A stretch of 6,705 nucleotides of DNA from an uncultured beta proteobacterium (lineage in GTDB: Bacteria; Pseudomonadota; Gammaproteobacteria; Burkholderiales; Burkholderiaceae_C): positions 1 through 6,705 of the forward strand of contig CAIYNH010000456.1 in the NCBI GenBank assembly GCA_903927495.1, given 5' to 3'. A program made the translations under genes and the position numbers. The notes under the pieces are model-generated. The model saw nothing but the letters and a program-made list of their open reading frames with translations, did not search any database and was not told the origin of the DNA. This document shows, one piece after another, positions 6,006 to 6,705 of this stretch. Each line of letters opens with the position of its first letter. The first letter of the stretch is position 1.

Positions 6006-6705
6006 TCACCAAGGCTTCCACCAGGGTAGTGAGCCGGACTTGCTGCTTGGTGTCAGGTAAGCCGTTTGAGGGTAGTTTTTTTCCAACACGCGACGTGTGT
6101 CATCGCGCATTTGTGGCATGCCCAGCGCGTCGTAAGACTTGAGCATGAGAAATAACGCTTCTTCCAGGGCAGGTACGCCTTGGTAGTCAAGAATAGCGGT
6201 CTGAGCCCGGTTGATGGCAGCCAGGTAGGCACCCCGCTCAAAGTAGTACCGCGCCACATGAACTTCGGATTGGGCTAGGGAATTGACGATGTAATTCATG
6301 CGCAAACTGGCATCGGGTGTATAGCGCGAGTCCGGAAAACGCGACACCAGTTGCTTGAATGATTCAAAAGAGTCTTTCGCTGCCTTTTGATCGCGCTCTG
6401 CCAAATCTTGCCGTGTCACATTGGCAAATATGCCAAGATCGTCGTTGAAGTTGACAATCCCTTTGAGGTACAGCGCGTAATCCAGGGCTGGGCTCGCAGG
6501 ATGTAATTTGATAAATCGATCCAATGCAGCGATGGCCAGAACCGGTTCGCCGGCCTTGAAGTGGGCATAAGCTTTTTCAAGTTGGGCTTGTTGCGCCAAG
6601 GGGGTTCCGGCAGCACGACCTTCAAGTTTTTCCAGCAGGGGAACTGCTTTCTCGTAGGCACCCGAATTAAGTTCGTCCCGGGCTTCGGCGTATATTTTGT
6701 TGGGA
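6006..6705 (-). CDS. bamD: Outer-membrane assembly lipoprotein BamD (N-terminus outside window)
   Basis: BamD is the essential periplasmic lipoprotein of the BAM complex, which folds and inserts beta-barrel proteins into the outer membrane; it binds BamA through TPR repeats. The last 232 residues are in the window. The frame stays open to the edge, starting NKIYAEARDELNSGAYEKA, so the TTG at 6599 is internal and not the start. Helix-pair repeats follow: YEKAVPLLEKLEGR, LAQQAQLEKAYAHFKAGEP, the conserved ASPALDYALYLKGIVNF with NDDLGIFANVTRQD, FESFKQLVSRFPDSRYTPDA, RYYFERGAYLAAINRAQ, and ALEEALFLMLKSYDALGM. The C-terminus ends in LPWWKPW, resembling the tryptophan-rich ends of betaproteobacterial BamD. 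With a family length near 250-270, about 25-35 residues including the signal peptide and lipobox are missing. The phosphatase gene starts 4 bases downstream on the same strand. Confidence 0.96.
   Translation of the reverse strand, partial: PNKIYAEARDELNSGAYEKAVPLLEKLEGRAAGTPLAQQAQLEKAYAHFKAGEPVLAIAALDRFIKLHPASPALDYALYLKGIVNFNDDLGIFANVTRQDLAERDQKAAKDSFESFKQLVSRFPDSRYTPDASLRMNYIVNSLAQSEVHVARYYFERGAYLAAINRAQTAILDYQGVPALEEALFLMLKSYDALGMPQMRDDTRRVLEKNYPQTAYLTPSSKSGSLPWWKPW

Noticed and set aside
5636..6142. A 168-codon plus-strand frame opposite the phosphatase and bamD end.
   Set aside because: It spans the junction of two well-supported minus-strand genes and shows no protein family features.
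6006..6599. bamD starting at the TTG at 6599.
   Set aside because: The frame stays open to the window edge and the upstream residues match BamD, so the start is outside the window.
1..6705. CRISPR arrays, insertion sequences, tRNA/rRNA genes, attachment sites, phage or defence genes.
   Set aside because: No regularly spaced repeats, transposase motifs, RNA-gene sequences or foreign-looking composition were seen; gene content is conserved core.

Overview
The window looks like ordinary chromosomal housekeeping DNA from a betaproteobacterium of the order Burkholderiales, most likely the family Comamonadaceae (Rhodoferax- or Polaromonas-like). This rests on protein sequence character, on a 2-oxoglutarate dehydrogenase operon that continues into lpd and then zapE, and on an AT-rich imperfect palindrome after lpd that resembles a repeat I remember as common in Comamonadaceae genomes. 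The family assignment is from memory and was not checked by search.

Layout. Plus strand, positions 1-5202, is a five-gene run: the 3' end of sucA (E1), odhB/sucB (E2), lpd (E3), zapE (cell-division ATPase), and an unrecognised gene for a small exported coiled-coil protein that overlaps the zapE stop codon by 4 bases. Minus strand, positions 6705-5225, is a second unit: bamD (outer-membrane assembly lipoprotein, N-terminus outside the window) followed 4 bases later by a PP2C-type protein phosphatase. The two units converge with only 22 bases between their stop codons. No stretch over 100 bases is non-coding.

How the genes work together. E1, E2 and E3 form the 2-oxoglutarate dehydrogenase complex of the TCA cycle: thiamine-dependent decarboxylation, transfer of succinyl to CoA through lipoate, and reoxidation of lipoate with NAD+. 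ZapE and the exported protein have no obvious metabolic link to it. BamD is the essential lipoprotein of the BAM complex. The phosphatase carries the core PP2C metal-binding aspartates, but no partner kinase is visible here.

Points of interest. Each of the three junctions sucA/odhB, odhB/lpd and lpd/zapE contains a different strong inverted repeat. The one between odhB and lpd looks like a compound intrinsic terminator lying inside the operon. Other points are the uncharacterised exported protein coupled to zapE, and a PP2C phosphatase in the bamD unit with unusual residues at two family motifs. I found no CRISPR array, mobile element, RNA gene or clearly novel multi-gene system.
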